From an uncultured Thermomicrobiales bacterium (lineage in GTDB: Bacteria; Chloroflexota; Chloroflexia; Thermomicrobiales; UBA6265): 24,880 nt of DNA. This document shows, piece after piece, positions 1 to 8,010 of this stretch (position 1 is the first letter of the stretch; each line of letters opens with the position of its first letter). The stretch spans positions 1-24,880 of the forward strand of contig CADCWH010000050.1 in assembly GCA_902806395.1 (NCBI GenBank), in the 5' to 3' direction. The position numbers were made by a program, and so were the translations under genes. The notes below the pieces were generated by a model, which saw only the letters and a program-made list of their open reading frames with translations, ran no database searches and was not told where the DNA came from.

Positions 1-1
1 C

Positions 2-136
2 CCCTATTGCCCGGCGTATGTCGAGCAGATGCGACTGACGATCGTCGCCCTCGGCGCGATCACGCCCGACGATCTCCCGCCGGCGACCCGGGAGGCTCTG
101 CTCGCCCACTTCCGGAGCTGGTCGTCGGGTCGCTGA
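2..136 (+). CDS. 3' end of an unrecognised gene (partial)
   Basis: An open frame enters from the left edge in frame 2 and stops at a TGA at 134-136, giving the last 44 residues of a protein that begins PYCPAYVEQMRL and ends RSWSSGR. The composition is ordinary for a soluble protein, with alternating hydrophobic and acidic residues and a proline-rich turn, and the stop lies just before the convergent stop of the FAH gene at 160. I do not recognise the family. A longer + strand frame over the same bases has an arginine-rich, shadow-like composition and was not chosen. Confidence 0.5.
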   Translation, partial: PYCPAYVEQMRLTIVALGAITPDDLPPATREALLAHFRSWSSGR

Positions 137-159
137 TACGCGATTTCGGAAAGCGGGGC

Positions 160-1035
160 TTATCCGTCCGACGCGAGCCGGACGACAGGGTTGCGGAGCG
201 TCCCGATCCGGGCGATGGTGATTTCCACCTCGTCGCCGTCTGCCAAGCTCATCTCGGAGGGAGGGATGATGCCGGTGCCGGTCATCAGGAAAACCCCGTC
301 GGTGAAGGTCTGATAGCGGAACAGGTACGCGACCAGGACTTCGAAGGTCCGGTGCATTTGTCCCGTGCTGGTCTGGCCGGTGAACAGCGTCTCGCCACCC
401 CGACGTACAGTGAGATCGATCGCCAGGTCAGTCGCGCCCGGGACGTCCCAGGCAAGGGCAATCGTCGGACCCAGGGCGGCGCAGCGGTCGTAGATCTTGG
501 CCTGAGGTAGGTAGATTGGGTTCTCGCCCTCGATGCTGCGCGAGGAGACATCGTTGCCGACGGTGTATCCGACCGTCTCGCCGTCGCGGTTGATGACCAG
601 CACCAGCTCCGGCTCTGGGACGTCCCAGCTCGAGTCGCCACGGATCGCCACCGGTTCCCCGGGTCCGGCCACCCGGCCCGGCGTCGCTTTCAAGAACACC
701 TCTGGTCGCTCCGCGTCGTAGACGCGCTGGTAGACATCCTGCTCGGTCGATTCCTCCATCCGGGCGTCCCGGGACCGCAGGTAGGTCACTCCAGCCGCCC
801 AGACCTCCTGCCGGTCGATCGGGGCCAGGAGGCGGACCGAGCCGAGCGGCCGCCCACCAGCGCCCGTCACCACCACGGTGTCGAGTTGCTCTCGCAACGT
901 CGCCACCGGCATCGCCAGGGCATCGGCCAGGGACGCGGGACCGCCTCCGCCAGCGACGTCCAGGACGTGGTCGCCGGCGATCAGTCCGAAACGCGGGCCA
1001 TGCCTATCACCGGCATCGTAGACGCAGAGTGGCAC
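160..1035 (-). CDS. FAH-family sugar-acid enzyme (diketo-deoxy-sugar-acid hydrolase or KdaD-like dehydratase)
   Basis: This is a fumarylacetoacetate hydrolase (FAH) fold enzyme of 291 residues. From the chosen start, the metal site is visible as PEPEL (E141, E143) and GNDVSSR (D162), followed by EGENPIYLPQAKIYDRC and the C-terminal strand GDEVEITIARIGTL. The segments RPEVFLKATPGR, ENPxYLPQAKIY and MTGTGIIP recall the archaeal 2-keto-3-deoxy-D-arabinonate dehydratase (KdaD) branch, which is close to 2,4-diketo-3-deoxy-sugar-acid hydrolases. I chose a GTG start because GGGAGG lies 8 bases upstream and homologues begin there; an in-frame ATG at 1113 would add 26 residues of poor composition and no good ribosome site. 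With an SDR, a UxaA-family dehydratase and Lut proteins nearby, cleavage of 2,4-diketo-3-deoxy-L-fuconate to pyruvate and L-lactate is the favoured role. This is inference; KdaD-type dehydration is the alternative. Confidence 0.88.
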   Translation of the reverse strand: MPLCVYDAGDRHGPRFGLIAGDHVLDVAGGGGPASLADALAMPVATLREQLDTVVVTGAGGRPLGSVRLLAPIDRQEVWAAGVTYLRSRDARMEESTEQDVYQRVYDAERPEVFLKATPGRVAGPGEPVAIRGDSSWDVPEPELVLVINRDGETVGYTVGNDVSSRSIEGENPIYLPQAKIYDRCAALGPTIALAWDVPGATDLAIDLTVRRGGETLFTGQTSTGQMHRTFEVLVAYLFRYQTFTDGVFLMTGTGIIPPSEMSLADGDEVEITIARIGTLRNPVVRLASDG

Positions 1036-1413
1036 CCGATATCCCTCCCATCGTGGATCGCGGCGAGACGGCGCGCGCGTCTCGTCCAGACCAAACCGTA
1101 GCCCTTGGTCCATATGGACGCGGTCATCCTACGGGACCGGCCGGTCGCTGCCAACGGGCCGGGACGAGATCGGCCCTGTCGATTCCGGTCAGACATCGGG
1201 ATCGGGCGCCCGGTACTTGGATCCCGAGGGTATACCCGTCTCCGGCGGCCGTACGGACGACGTACACGGCGTCGTGGCCGCCAGAGATGCGATCCCCAGG
1301 TCCTTCCTTGGTCGTGGGCCGCCAGCGCCGCCCCGGACATGCGGGCAACTCTGGACGATCGAACGGCGCCCGGGCTACCGGCACCGCGCGTGCCCGCCCG
1401 GGGATCCGTCCGC
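1036..1413. other. Intergenic gap between the lutBA fusion and the FAH gene
   Basis: About 380 bases with no convincing gene. Reading frames here are mostly arginine/proline-rich shadows. One - strand frame ending at a TGA at 1124 has about 50 codons of passably protein-like composition (including DAVYVVRTAAGDGYTLG), but no start codon with a ribosome site, so it may be a gene remnant or chance. The Shine-Dalgarno sequence of the FAH gene lies at the low-coordinate edge, around 1044-1049. I see no clear promoter or hairpin. Confidence 0.4.
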
Positions 1414-3738
1414 TCACCCATCGTGCCCCGGGCCAAGCCCACCGGCCTCGATCGCTGCCAGCCGCTCGGCGATGACCTCGGCCAGGTGACGAACGCGCAG
1501 CGGTCGACCCGACGCATCGCAACCCCCGCGCAGGTGCATGATGCAGCCCTGGTTGTCGGTGACGAGTGTCGTCGCCCCGGTCGCCTCCGCGTCGTCGAGC
1601 TTACGGTCCATCAGCCGCTCGGCGACCTCGGGGTAGTCGAAGCTGAACGAGCCGCCGAACCCGCAGCAGAGCGACCCCTCCGTTAGGTCGCGCACCTCGA
1701 TCCCCAGGACTTCACCCAAAACACGCCGTGGCTCGGCCCGCAGGCCGAGGGCATTCAGCCCTTGGCAGGAGTCGTGGTAGGCCACGGCCTCGTCCGGGGC
1801 ATCCTCCGGAGATGCCAGCGACCCCGCCGGCAAGCAGGCGACCCGGTCCAGGAACGACGTGAAGTCGAGTGTCCTGTCCGCGACTGCCCGTGCCCGGGTC
1901 AGCCAGGCCGGGTCGTCCCGGAACAGGTGGCCGTAGTCCTGGGTGATCATCGCCACGCAACTCGCGCTGCCGGAGACGATCGCGTCGGCCTCCGTCGCCT
2001 CCAGGATCTCGATCGTCTGCCGGGCCATCTGGACGGCGTGGGGCACGTCTCCGCTGTTGTTGGCCGGCAGGCCACAACAATGCAATCCTGCCGGCAGTGT
2101 CACCCGGCACCCGAGCGCGCGCAGCGTCGTCGCCACGGCCTGACCCTGCTCGGGGTATAGACGGTCCGTCAGGCACCCTGGAAACAGGGCAATCGACATC
2201 CCGGCGGCCCCGTTCTGCACCACCGGGCGGGCGTCATTCCCTGCTCGTGCCCCAGCGTCCACCTTCCGGTCCCGGAGGGGGACGGATGCCAGGGCGGGCA
2301 GGCTCCGCCATCGCGTCTGGTTGCGGAGGATCGGCGCTCGCCGGAGGCGAACGAAACCACTCCCCCGCGTCACCGGTCTCCCCGCCCGCCGCCCGATCCG
2401 CGTGGCAAGGTCAAACGCGCGCGGCCGGGCGAATAGGGCCAGTCCGGCCCGCTTGGCCAATGGTAGGCCCTGGGTCTCCACCACCATTCGCCGCACGTCG
2501 AGGATCTGGCGCGGGAGAGGGATACCGACCGGACAGACCGTCTCGCAGGCGTTGCAGGACAGGCAGAGGCTCTGAGGCCCCGCCGCTGCCTCCAATCCGT
2601 GGTGAAACGGGGTCACGACCAACCCGATCGCACCGGTGTAGATGTATCCGAAGACGTGGCCACCGACTTCCCGGTAGGGCGGGCAGACATTGGCGCAGGC
2701 GGCACAGCGGATGCAGTGCAGTGCCTCCCGGAACTCGGGCAGGCTCGCCATCCGACGCCGCCCGTTGTCGAGCAGGACGAGGTGCATGGCGTGCCCCGGC
2801 GTCGGCCCGGTGATGAAGGTCGAGTACGACGTCAGTCGCTGCGCCGTGGCGCTGCGCCCGAGGAGGCGCAACTGGGTCATCGCGTCCTCGAAGGTGGGCA
2901 CCAGCTTCTCGATCCCGGCCAGCACGACGTGCAGCGGCGGCAGCGACGAGCAAAGGCGCCCATTCCCCTCGTTGGTCGTCATCATCACCGTGCCGGACTC
3001 GGCGATCAGCGCGTTAGCCCCGGTGACCCCCATCCCGGCGGTGAAGAACACTTCCCTCAATGCGTCCCGGGCCACCCGGACCTGCTCCCCGACATCATCG
3101 GGGGAGACCGGATGACCGAGGCGCTCGCTGAACACCGCACCGACTTGCTGTCGGGCCAGGTGGATAGCGGGCATGACCAGGTGGCTCGGTCGCTCTCCCA
3201 ACAGTTGGACGATCCACTCCCCGAGGTCGGTCTCGACCGTCTCGATCCCGGCCGGTAGCAGTGCGTGGTTGAGGTCGATCTCCTCGCTGACCATCGACTT
3301 CGACTTGGCGATCACCCGCACGCCGTGGGCGGTCGCGAGGTCACGAACGATCGCCACCGCTGCGACCGCGTCCGGCGCGCGGTGGACCGTCACCCCCGCC
3401 GCCTCGGCGGCCGCCTGAAACTGGTCGAGATAGCGGTCCAGGTTCTCCACCACGTCGGTCTTGGCGGCCTTGAGGCTGGCTCGCAGGGCGGCGAAGTCCA
3501 CCTCGGCCACGGCCTCCCCGCGAGAGTCCCGCCATGACCGCTGGAAGGCGGTCAGGTTCCGGCTCAGGCGCGGGTTGGCGATGGCGTCGGTGTATCGCTT
3601 CCGGAATGGGTCGTGTGGTGTTCCCTGTCCGTCACCGTCGCGGTCACGGAGGGCAGCGTCTGTCGCCCGGGCTGCAGGCACCGAGGTCGCCGATCCAGCC
3701 TCGGCGGTCGTGGGGGTCACTCGCTCGATGGTTTCCAT
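1414..3738 (-). CDS. Fused LutB-LutA iron-sulfur L-lactate oxidation protein
   Basis: A 774-residue protein that joins two subunits usually encoded separately. Residues about 45-320 form the LUD domain of LutB (including NALIAESGTVMMTTNEGNGR). Two ferredoxin-like 4Fe-4S motifs follow: CIRCAACANVCP (C342, C345, C348, C352) and CLSCNACETVCP (C392, C395, C398, C402). After a linker of about 100 residues, residues 515-760 carry two CCG cysteine domains as in LutA: FPGC...HCCGLPANNSG (C522, C554, C555) and HDSCQG...CCGFGGSFS (C658, C691, C692). In Bacillus, LutABC oxidises L-lactate to pyruvate. Here LutC is encoded separately about 4.3 kb away on the same strand. The first 40 or so residues look disordered, so the true start could be internal. 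The gene lies 96 bases downstream of the nuclease gene. Family assignment is firm; lactate as substrate follows from the family and has not been tested. Confidence 0.93.
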   Translation of the reverse strand: METIERVTPTTAEAGSATSVPAARATDAALRDRDGDGQGTPHDPFRKRYTDAIANPRLSRNLTAFQRSWRDSRGEAVAEVDFAALRASLKAAKTDVVENLDRYLDQFQAAAEAAGVTVHRAPDAVAAVAIVRDLATAHGVRVIAKSKSMVSEEIDLNHALLPAGIETVETDLGEWIVQLLGERPSHLVMPAIHLARQQVGAVFSERLGHPVSPDDVGEQVRVARDALREVFFTAGMGVTGANALIAESGTVMMTTNEGNGRLCSSLPPLHVVLAGIEKLVPTFEDAMTQLRLLGRSATAQRLTSYSTFITGPTPGHAMHLVLLDNGRRRMASLPEFREALHCIRCAACANVCPPYREVGGHVFGYIYTGAIGLVVTPFHHGLEAAAGPQSLCLSCNACETVCPVGIPLPRQILDVRRMVVETQGLPLAKRAGLALFARPRAFDLATRIGRRAGRPVTRGSGFVRLRRAPILRNQTRWRSLPALASVPLRDRKVDAGARAGNDARPVVQNGAAGMSIALFPGCLTDRLYPEQGQAVATTLRALGCRVTLPAGLHCCGLPANNSGDVPHAVQMARQTIEILEATEADAIVSGSASCVAMITQDYGHLFRDDPAWLTRARAVADRTLDFTSFLDRVACLPAGSLASPEDAPDEAVAYHDSCQGLNALGLRAEPRRVLGEVLGIEVRDLTEGSLCCGFGGSFSFDYPEVAERLMDRKLDDAEATGATTLVTDNQGCIMHLRGGCDASGRPLRVRHLAEVIAERLAAIEAGGLGPGHDG

Positions 3739-3834
3739 GCCCCGGATTGTTCCAGAGCCCAGCTACCCCGGCAAGCCCGCACCCGGCCCTCAACTCAGCA
3801 CGAGGCCTTCAGCTGCCCCACCTTCCGACCCCCG

Positions 3835-4449
3835 TCACCAGTCCCGGGCGTCGTCGTGGGCCTGGCTCGCCATGCGGACGAGGGCGACCCCGTCGATCAG
3901 TGTGATCGGCAAGGGAGCCGCGGCGGCCAGGCGGATCGCCGGCTCGGTGTAGGACGACGTCGTCACGACCAGGCCGCGCTCGGCCCGGTGGTGGACGGCC
4001 ATGCCGATGAAGCCTTGGATCGTCGGTGAGCCGACCCGCTTGTCTCGGCCATACCGCTTGCACTGCACGATGACCGCGAGCCCGTCCGGGTCGCGCCCGA
4101 CCAGGTCCACCCCGAGGTCGCCGGAGCCACCCACCCGGTGGATGTCCTCGTAGCCCCGAGCCCGGAACAAGTCACCCACCGCGAACTCGAACTCCTCCGG
4201 CGATAGGGCCAAGAGACCGCGCAACGATCGCATTTCTCCGATCCTCGCCTGCCGCCGCCGTAGCCGCCACCAGACCCGGAGGAGCACGAGCGAGAGTGCT
4301 GCGCCCACGGCACCGGCGATCACCCACGGTTCCTTCTGCCAGGCCCACGTGACGACGAGTCCCACGATCACGAGCGCGGCGAGCCGGACCATGACCCATC
4401 GCCCCGTGGATCGGGTCCGACCTCGGCGCCGCACCCGTCGCCCCCTCAC
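3835..4449 (-). CDS. Membrane-anchored Mrr-type restriction endonuclease-like protein
   Basis: A 204-residue protein with an arginine-rich N-terminus, two adjacent hydrophobic helices (about 21-38 and 41-59), a basic linker, and a C-terminal PD-(D/E)XK nuclease fold of the Mrr_cat type. The catalytic pattern is E86 in SPEEFEFAVGDLF, D115 in GDLGVDLVG, and Q129-C130-K131 in VIVQCKRYG. Such orphan proteins with one or two transmembrane helices and an Mrr domain are common and their role is unknown; Mrr itself cleaves modified DNA. I chose a GTG start because GGGGAG lies 6 bases upstream; an ATG at 4392 (RWVMVRL) is possible and would remove only the basic tail. The same frame stays open to 4746, but that stretch is not protein-like. 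No methyltransferase or specificity gene is adjacent. Confidence 0.82.
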   Translation of the reverse strand: MRGRRVRRRGRTRSTGRWVMVRLAALVIVGLVVTWAWQKEPWVIAGAVGAALSLVLLRVWWRLRRRQARIGEMRSLRGLLALSPEEFEFAVGDLFRARGYEDIHRVGGSGDLGVDLVGRDPDGLAVIVQCKRYGRDKRVGSPTIQGFIGMAVHHRAERGLVVTTSSYTEPAIRLAAAAPLPITLIDGVALVRMASQAHDDARDW

Positions 4450-4864
4450 GATCGTCTCCCCGCCGACGCCCGAACGCCCGTTCGCCTCGGCAAACCATAT
4501 CGGCACCGGCGGGGATTGTCGAGACGGCTGCCCGGGCCGATGTCCTCGAGGTCCGACCGCAGCTTCGCCGGAACGCGACGGGAGAGACCTTGGACGACGA
4601 CCGAGGAGAAGTCGCGGCCCGACGGCCGACGCAGACGCCCCACATCGTCGCCACCGACTCCAAACCGGCATGTCTCGGACTGGTTCCTGCTCGCCACGCC
4701 GAACGATCGTCTGAGAGAGCGCCTCACCGGTCAGGTACCAGAGCACCCGGCTCTGTCGTCCCAGGACAATCTCGATCCATCACGGGTCACGATCGTGCGG
4801 AGCCATCGGGGCGTCCCGGGGACATTGCCCCGTAGACCGTCCCGTCGCTATCAGGAGTACCCAC
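4450..4864. other. Divergent intergenic region between nuclease and epimerase genes
   Basis: About 415 bases between two divergently transcribed genes. All frames are open but arginine/serine/proline-rich, as expected of GC-rich shadow frames, and none has a start with a good ribosome site and natural composition. One - strand frame (4446-4727) contains DFSSVVVQGLSRRVPAKLR, which is slightly protein-like, so a decayed gene cannot be excluded. The right edge holds the AGGAG ribosome site (4854-4858) of the epimerase gene. Promoters for both flanking genes should lie here, but I cannot point to convincing boxes. Confidence 0.4.
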
Positions 4865-5728
4865 ATGCGCGTCATCGTCACCGGCGGCAGCGGCAAGGCC
4901 GGACGGGAGGTCGTCCGCGTCGTGGCCGCCGCGGGGCACGAGGTCACCAACCTCGACGCAGTCCGTCCCGCTCCAGGCCTCGAACTGCCCGGCGAGTTCT
5001 GCCGGGTCGACCTCACGAACGCGGGTGAGGTCTACGACGCCTTCTTCCAGGTCCGCCCGGACGCCGTCTGCCACCTCGCCGCGAACCCATCGCCGGGGGG
5101 ACAGGCCCAGATTGACGTGTTCTCCAACAACGTCATCTCGACCTACGCGGTGCTCCAGGTCTGCGGCGACCTCGGCGTGGGCCGTGTCGGCTATGCCTCG
5201 TCCGAGATGGCCACTGGCCTGATCCACGAGGGCGTCGCCCCGACTCGCATCCCCTTCGATGAGTCCGAGCGCCACCCCTCCCCCAACGCCTACGCCCTGA
5301 GCAAATACCTGAGCGAGGTGATCGCTGAATCCTTGGCCGTCCGCTTCCCAGCGACCGCCTTCGTCGGCCTCCGGATCAACAACGTGATCGCCCCAGACGA
5401 ATACCATGTCCTCCAGTCCCGTCGCGACGACCCGGCCACGGGTGCATTCAACTTCTGGAGCTACATCGACGCCCGCGATGTCGGCGGAGCCTACCTCGCC
5501 GCCATCTCCGGTGACACCACCGGCAACGAGGTCTTCCTGATCGCCGCCGCCGACACCAGCGCCGACCGTCCACTCTCAGAACTCATGGCCGCCCACTACC
5601 CTGGCTTCGACCGGATGGATCCCGACCATGACGAGTTTGCCTCCGCCTTCAGCTCGGCAAAGATCGGCCAGATGCTGGGCTGGGAATCGCAATACTCCTG
5701 GCGTGACCAGGGCCACATCTCCCGGTAG
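4865..5728 (+). CDS. Extended SDR, NAD-dependent epimerase/dehydratase family
   Basis: A 287-residue Rossmann-fold protein. The nucleotide-binding glycine motif is VTGGSGKAG (residues 5-13), with D31 after strand 2 suggesting NAD(H). The strand-4 motif is HLAANPSP, and the catalytic set is S113 (YASSE) with Y143 and K147 in YALSK. The C-terminal half includes WSYIDARDVGGAYLAA, typical of extended SDRs such as UDP-sugar epimerases, uronate dehydrogenases and related sugar-modifying enzymes. The start is secure: AGGAG lies 6 bases before the ATG. It heads a + strand block divergent from the nuclease gene. The substrate cannot be read from sequence. A role as the missing sugar 1-dehydrogenase of the neighbouring fucose-type pathway is possible but speculative. 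Confidence 0.88.
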   Translation: MRVIVTGGSGKAGREVVRVVAAAGHEVTNLDAVRPAPGLELPGEFCRVDLTNAGEVYDAFFQVRPDAVCHLAANPSPGGQAQIDVFSNNVISTYAVLQVCGDLGVGRVGYASSEMATGLIHEGVAPTRIPFDESERHPSPNAYALSKYLSEVIAESLAVRFPATAFVGLRINNVIAPDEYHVLQSRRDDPATGAFNFWSYIDARDVGGAYLAAISGDTTGNEVFLIAAADTSADRPLSELMAAHYPGFDRMDPDHDEFASAFSSAKIGQMLGWESQYSWRDQGHISR

Positions 5729-5988
5729 CCCGGGCGAAACCAATGCAGGACAGACGAGGCCACGGTCCAGATACCACCAGTTGAGCGATACCTTCCGCGA
5801 GCGACCTCACCCGGCCGTGTGCCAGAAACGAAGTGGGGATATGTCGCCGTAGGGAATGGTGGCGGGTGCAACGATCCCCTGTGCCGACCATCTACCTTGG
5901 TACGGCTCCTGCTTGCCCGCAGCTAGCGCGTGGGATGTCCCATGCTCCGGGCTATGGGCCCCCTCGCCGACAGGAGGAACCGAACCCT

Positions 5989-6228
5989 ATGGACAGCACC
6001 CAGATTTCTGAGCACATGCCGGTCCTCGGCACCGACGACCAGCAGGTCGGCCTCGTCGACCACGTCGATGGGGACGCCATCAAGCTCACCAAGAACGACA
6101 GCCCGGACGGCCAGCACCACTGGATCCCGATGGGCTGGGTTTCCCGGATCGATGAGCACGTCCACATCGACCGCTCGGCCGCCGACGCGATGAGCGGCTG
6201 GATGAACAGCTCCCCGTCCGGGAGCTAA
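5989..6228 (+). CDS. DUF2171 family small protein
   Basis: A 79-residue, soluble, acidic protein with no signal peptide or membrane segment. The pattern HMPVLGTDDQQVGLVDHVDGDAIKLTK, followed by HHWIPMGWVSRID and a short C-terminal tail, matches DUF2171, a small beta-rich domain reminiscent of PRC barrels (G-x-x-V-G-x-V-D-x-V-x-G-D-x-I-x-L). The function of the family is not established. AGGAGG at 5972-5977 lies 11 bases before the ATG and decides the start; the frame is open further upstream but is not protein-like there. The gene is 260 bases from the epimerase gene and is followed at once by a strong hairpin, so it is probably its own transcription unit. Confidence 0.85.
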   Translation: MDSTQISEHMPVLGTDDQQVGLVDHVDGDAIKLTKNDSPDGQHHWIPMGWVSRIDEHVHIDRSAADAMSGWMNSSPSGS

Positions 6229-6244
6229 CCGCCACCGCTGGCCC

Positions 6245-6283
6245 GAAATGAGGCGGCTGGACAGGTCCAGGCCGCCTCATTTC
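6245..6283 (+). terminator. Long hairpin after the DUF2171 gene
   Basis: The left arm GAAATGAGGCGGCTGGAC (6245-6262) pairs with GTCCAGGCCGCCTCATTTC (6265-6283) with one bulged base: an outer perfect 12- to 13-bp stem plus an inner 6-bp extension. It starts 16 bases after the DUF2171 stop codon. No long T-run follows (CATTTCCAACCC), so this is terminator-like in structure but not a textbook intrinsic terminator. Confidence 0.7.
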
Positions 6284-6405
6284 CAACCCTGCCGGCTCGT
6301 TATTCTGGTGTTCTGACAGCTGGGCACTCCTATCCCACCAGACCGTCTCCTAGCGGCGCGCCATAGGGCGTCCGACGTCGCACACCGGTAGGAAGAGTAG
6401 ACCCG

Positions 6406-7410
6406 ATGCACGACGGGATGAATCGCCGCACCGTGATGCGGGGCATGTTGATCGCTCCGCTCGCAGTCCGGCCCCTCCGTGGACTGGCCCAGGCCGACCA
6501 ATCGCGCGACACCGGGTTTTCCTATCCCATTGGCCTACCCGACGAGGTACCGGGCAACGGATTCCTGATTCGCCACGGGTTCACCACCGAGAACACCTGG
6601 TATCTGCCGGGCTACTGGCACACCGGGGAGGACTGGTACGGGATCGACGGTGATACGGCTTGGGCGGCCGTGCTGGCGATCGGGGACGGGGAGGTCGTCT
6701 TCGCCGGCTCGGAGTACCCAGGTCGGGTCGTGATCGTCCGTCACGAGGAGGACCTGTACTCGATGTACGGCCACCTTGACCCAGCGCTGGTGGGGGCCGA
6801 AGGCGACACAGTCGGTCGGGGTCAGGTCCTGGGGTCGGTCCTCGACCGGAGCGACGACATCCCTAATCACCTGCACTTTGAGATCCGGTCGTTCCTCACC
6901 ACCCCGGAAGTGAATGGCACCGCGCCCCGCTATGGCTTCCAATGCGGTCCCGGATGTCTCCCCGGACCGGGCTACTGGCCGATCGATGCGCCGGATCTTC
7001 CCATCGCCCAAGGCTGGTTCAATCCGACCCACGTCATCAACGCCCGCGCCTTCGTCACCACGGGTACTGCCGCCGACCCGCTCGGCTCGGTGATCGTCGC
7101 CCGAGAGCCGTCGGCGGCGGAGATCGAGGCCTGGTCCGCGCCAGAGGGTGACCGTGGTGCGGAACGTCGGGGCACGTTGTCCCTGGAACCGGGGACATCG
7201 TTCCCGGTTCTCGCCGTCCGGACGGATGAACCCGACACCGCCGGAACAAGTGCCGACGCGTATCTGGTCTGGTATCAAATCGAGACACCGGAGATCGGGG
7301 CAATCTGGGTTCGAGCCATCGCTCCGACCGCCGTCGAGACCGGCGGTGATGGCCGCTCCTCGGCGGTGATGATCGATCTGTTGCCGGTGGTGCCAGTCGT
7401 CAAGCGGTAA
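6406..7410 (+). CDS. Secreted M23 family metallopeptidase (peptidoglycan hydrolase-like)
   Basis: A 334-residue protein. The N-terminus has a twin arginine (NRRTVMRG, R7-R8) followed by a moderately hydrophobic stretch and LAQA, resembling a Tat or Sec export signal. Residues about 60-165 form the M23/LytM domain: H72 and D76 in HTGEDWYG, then H123 in MYGHLD, and H155/H157 in NHLHFEIR, giving the HxxxD and HxH zinc ligands. A biotinyl-lipoyl-like turn (GDTVGRGQVLG) is typical of the family. A cysteine pair (FQCGPGCLPG) and an SH3-like C-terminal region follow. M23 enzymes cut cell-wall peptide cross-bridges; some members are inactive regulators, but all ligands are present here. GGAAGAG lies 8 bases before the ATG; an internal ATG four codons later is also possible. 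Confidence 0.9.
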   Translation: MHDGMNRRTVMRGMLIAPLAVRPLRGLAQADQSRDTGFSYPIGLPDEVPGNGFLIRHGFTTENTWYLPGYWHTGEDWYGIDGDTAWAAVLAIGDGEVVFAGSEYPGRVVIVRHEEDLYSMYGHLDPALVGAEGDTVGRGQVLGSVLDRSDDIPNHLHFEIRSFLTTPEVNGTAPRYGFQCGPGCLPGPGYWPIDAPDLPIAQGWFNPTHVINARAFVTTGTAADPLGSVIVAREPSAAEIEAWSAPEGDRGAERRGTLSLEPGTSFPVLAVRTDEPDTAGTSADAYLVWYQIETPEIGAIWVRAIAPTAVETGGDGRSSAVMIDLLPVVPVVKR

Positions 7411-7426
7411 CGCGCTCGAGCCGTTA
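7408..7426. terminator. Compact palindrome spanning both convergent stop codons
   Basis: TAACG (7408-7412), one unpaired C, the self-complementary GCTCGAGC (7414-7421) and CGTTA (7422-7426) form a near-perfect palindrome. Its left end is the TAA of the M23 gene and its right end is the complement of the TAA of the DinB gene. Only 13 bases separate the two genes, so it may act as a small bidirectional terminator. There is no T-run. Confidence 0.4.
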
Positions 7427-7921
7427 TTCCCCAGTTGCGCCGTCGGTCAGTTCACGGAGAATGTCGGCGTGACCGCAGTGACGGGCGGTCTCTTCGACCA
7501 TGTGGGTGAGGATCCAGCCGAGCGTATGGGGATACCCTGGGCGCCGGGCGACGTCGTCCCAGGCAGCCGCGGCGACGATCTCCCGGGCCATGGCAGCCTG
7601 CTCCCGATAGTGGTCGATGATCTCGGCCGTCGTCTCATCAGGCTCAACGCGCCAGTCGGCGTTAGGGTCGGCCCCCGTCCAAGCAAGGGACACGTCCTCC
7701 CCGGCGAAGACGATCCGAAACCAATATCGTTCGACGTGCCCTAGGTGCTTCACCATGCCCAACAGGGTAATGCCGGACGGGACGAGCGAGCGACGCAGCG
7801 CGTCATCGTCGAGTCCCTCGATCTTCCAGACCATCGTGGCACGCAGGAAGTCGAGAAAGGCAGCGGTCATCTCTTTCGGCGAGGCCGCGTGTGGCGGCTC
7901 CGGTCGCGTGTCGGCGGGCAT
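7424..7921 (-). CDS. DinB/DUF664 family protein
   Basis: A 165-residue four-helix-bundle protein of the DinB-like superfamily. Visible hallmarks are LLGMVKHLGHVERYWF (H59, H62) and ILTHMVEETARHCGHADILRE (H140, H148, H151), which supply the histidines that bind a divalent metal in this fold. The match is closest to the DUF664 branch, which includes thiol-dependent (mycothiol or bacillithiol) transferases. AAGGA lies 8 bases before the chosen ATG; the frame extends 15 codons further, but without a ribosome site. It lies 89 bases downstream of lutC on the same strand and could be the last gene of the long catabolic run. Its link to that pathway is unknown. Confidence 0.87.
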   Translation of the reverse strand: MPADTRPEPPHAASPKEMTAAFLDFLRATMVWKIEGLDDDALRRSLVPSGITLLGMVKHLGHVERYWFRIVFAGEDVSLAWTGADPNADWRVEPDETTAEIIDHYREQAAMAREIVAAAAWDDVARRPGYPHTLGWILTHMVEETARHCGHADILRELTDGATGE

Positions 7922-8010
7922 TGGCCGTTCCTTCTCGGGTGTCGCGCCGGACCCCATCAATGCCACCCGACGCTCACCGGGTCCGGGCTGTCGGACGACG
8001 CACCTGGGGC

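Noticed and set aside
1124..1300. Possible remnant gene with DAVYVVRTAAGDGYTLG on the - strand
   Set aside because: Slightly protein-like, but it has no credible start codon or ribosome site and no family I recognise; mentioned only in the gap description.
981..1517. Long - strand frame in the gap between the lutBA and FAH genes
   Set aside because: Composition is dominated by Arg, Gly, Pro and Ser, it overlaps both neighbours in the wrong frame, and it has no plausible ribosome site.
2097..2813. 238-codon + strand frame opposite lutBA
   Set aside because: Arg/Pro/Gly-rich shadow of a firmly identified gene on the other strand.
4172..4746. N-terminal extension of the nuclease frame and overlapping frames
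   Set aside because: Residues upstream of the GTG at 4449 are Arg/Ser/Pro-rich and lack a ribosome site; the GTG with GGGGAG is a better start.
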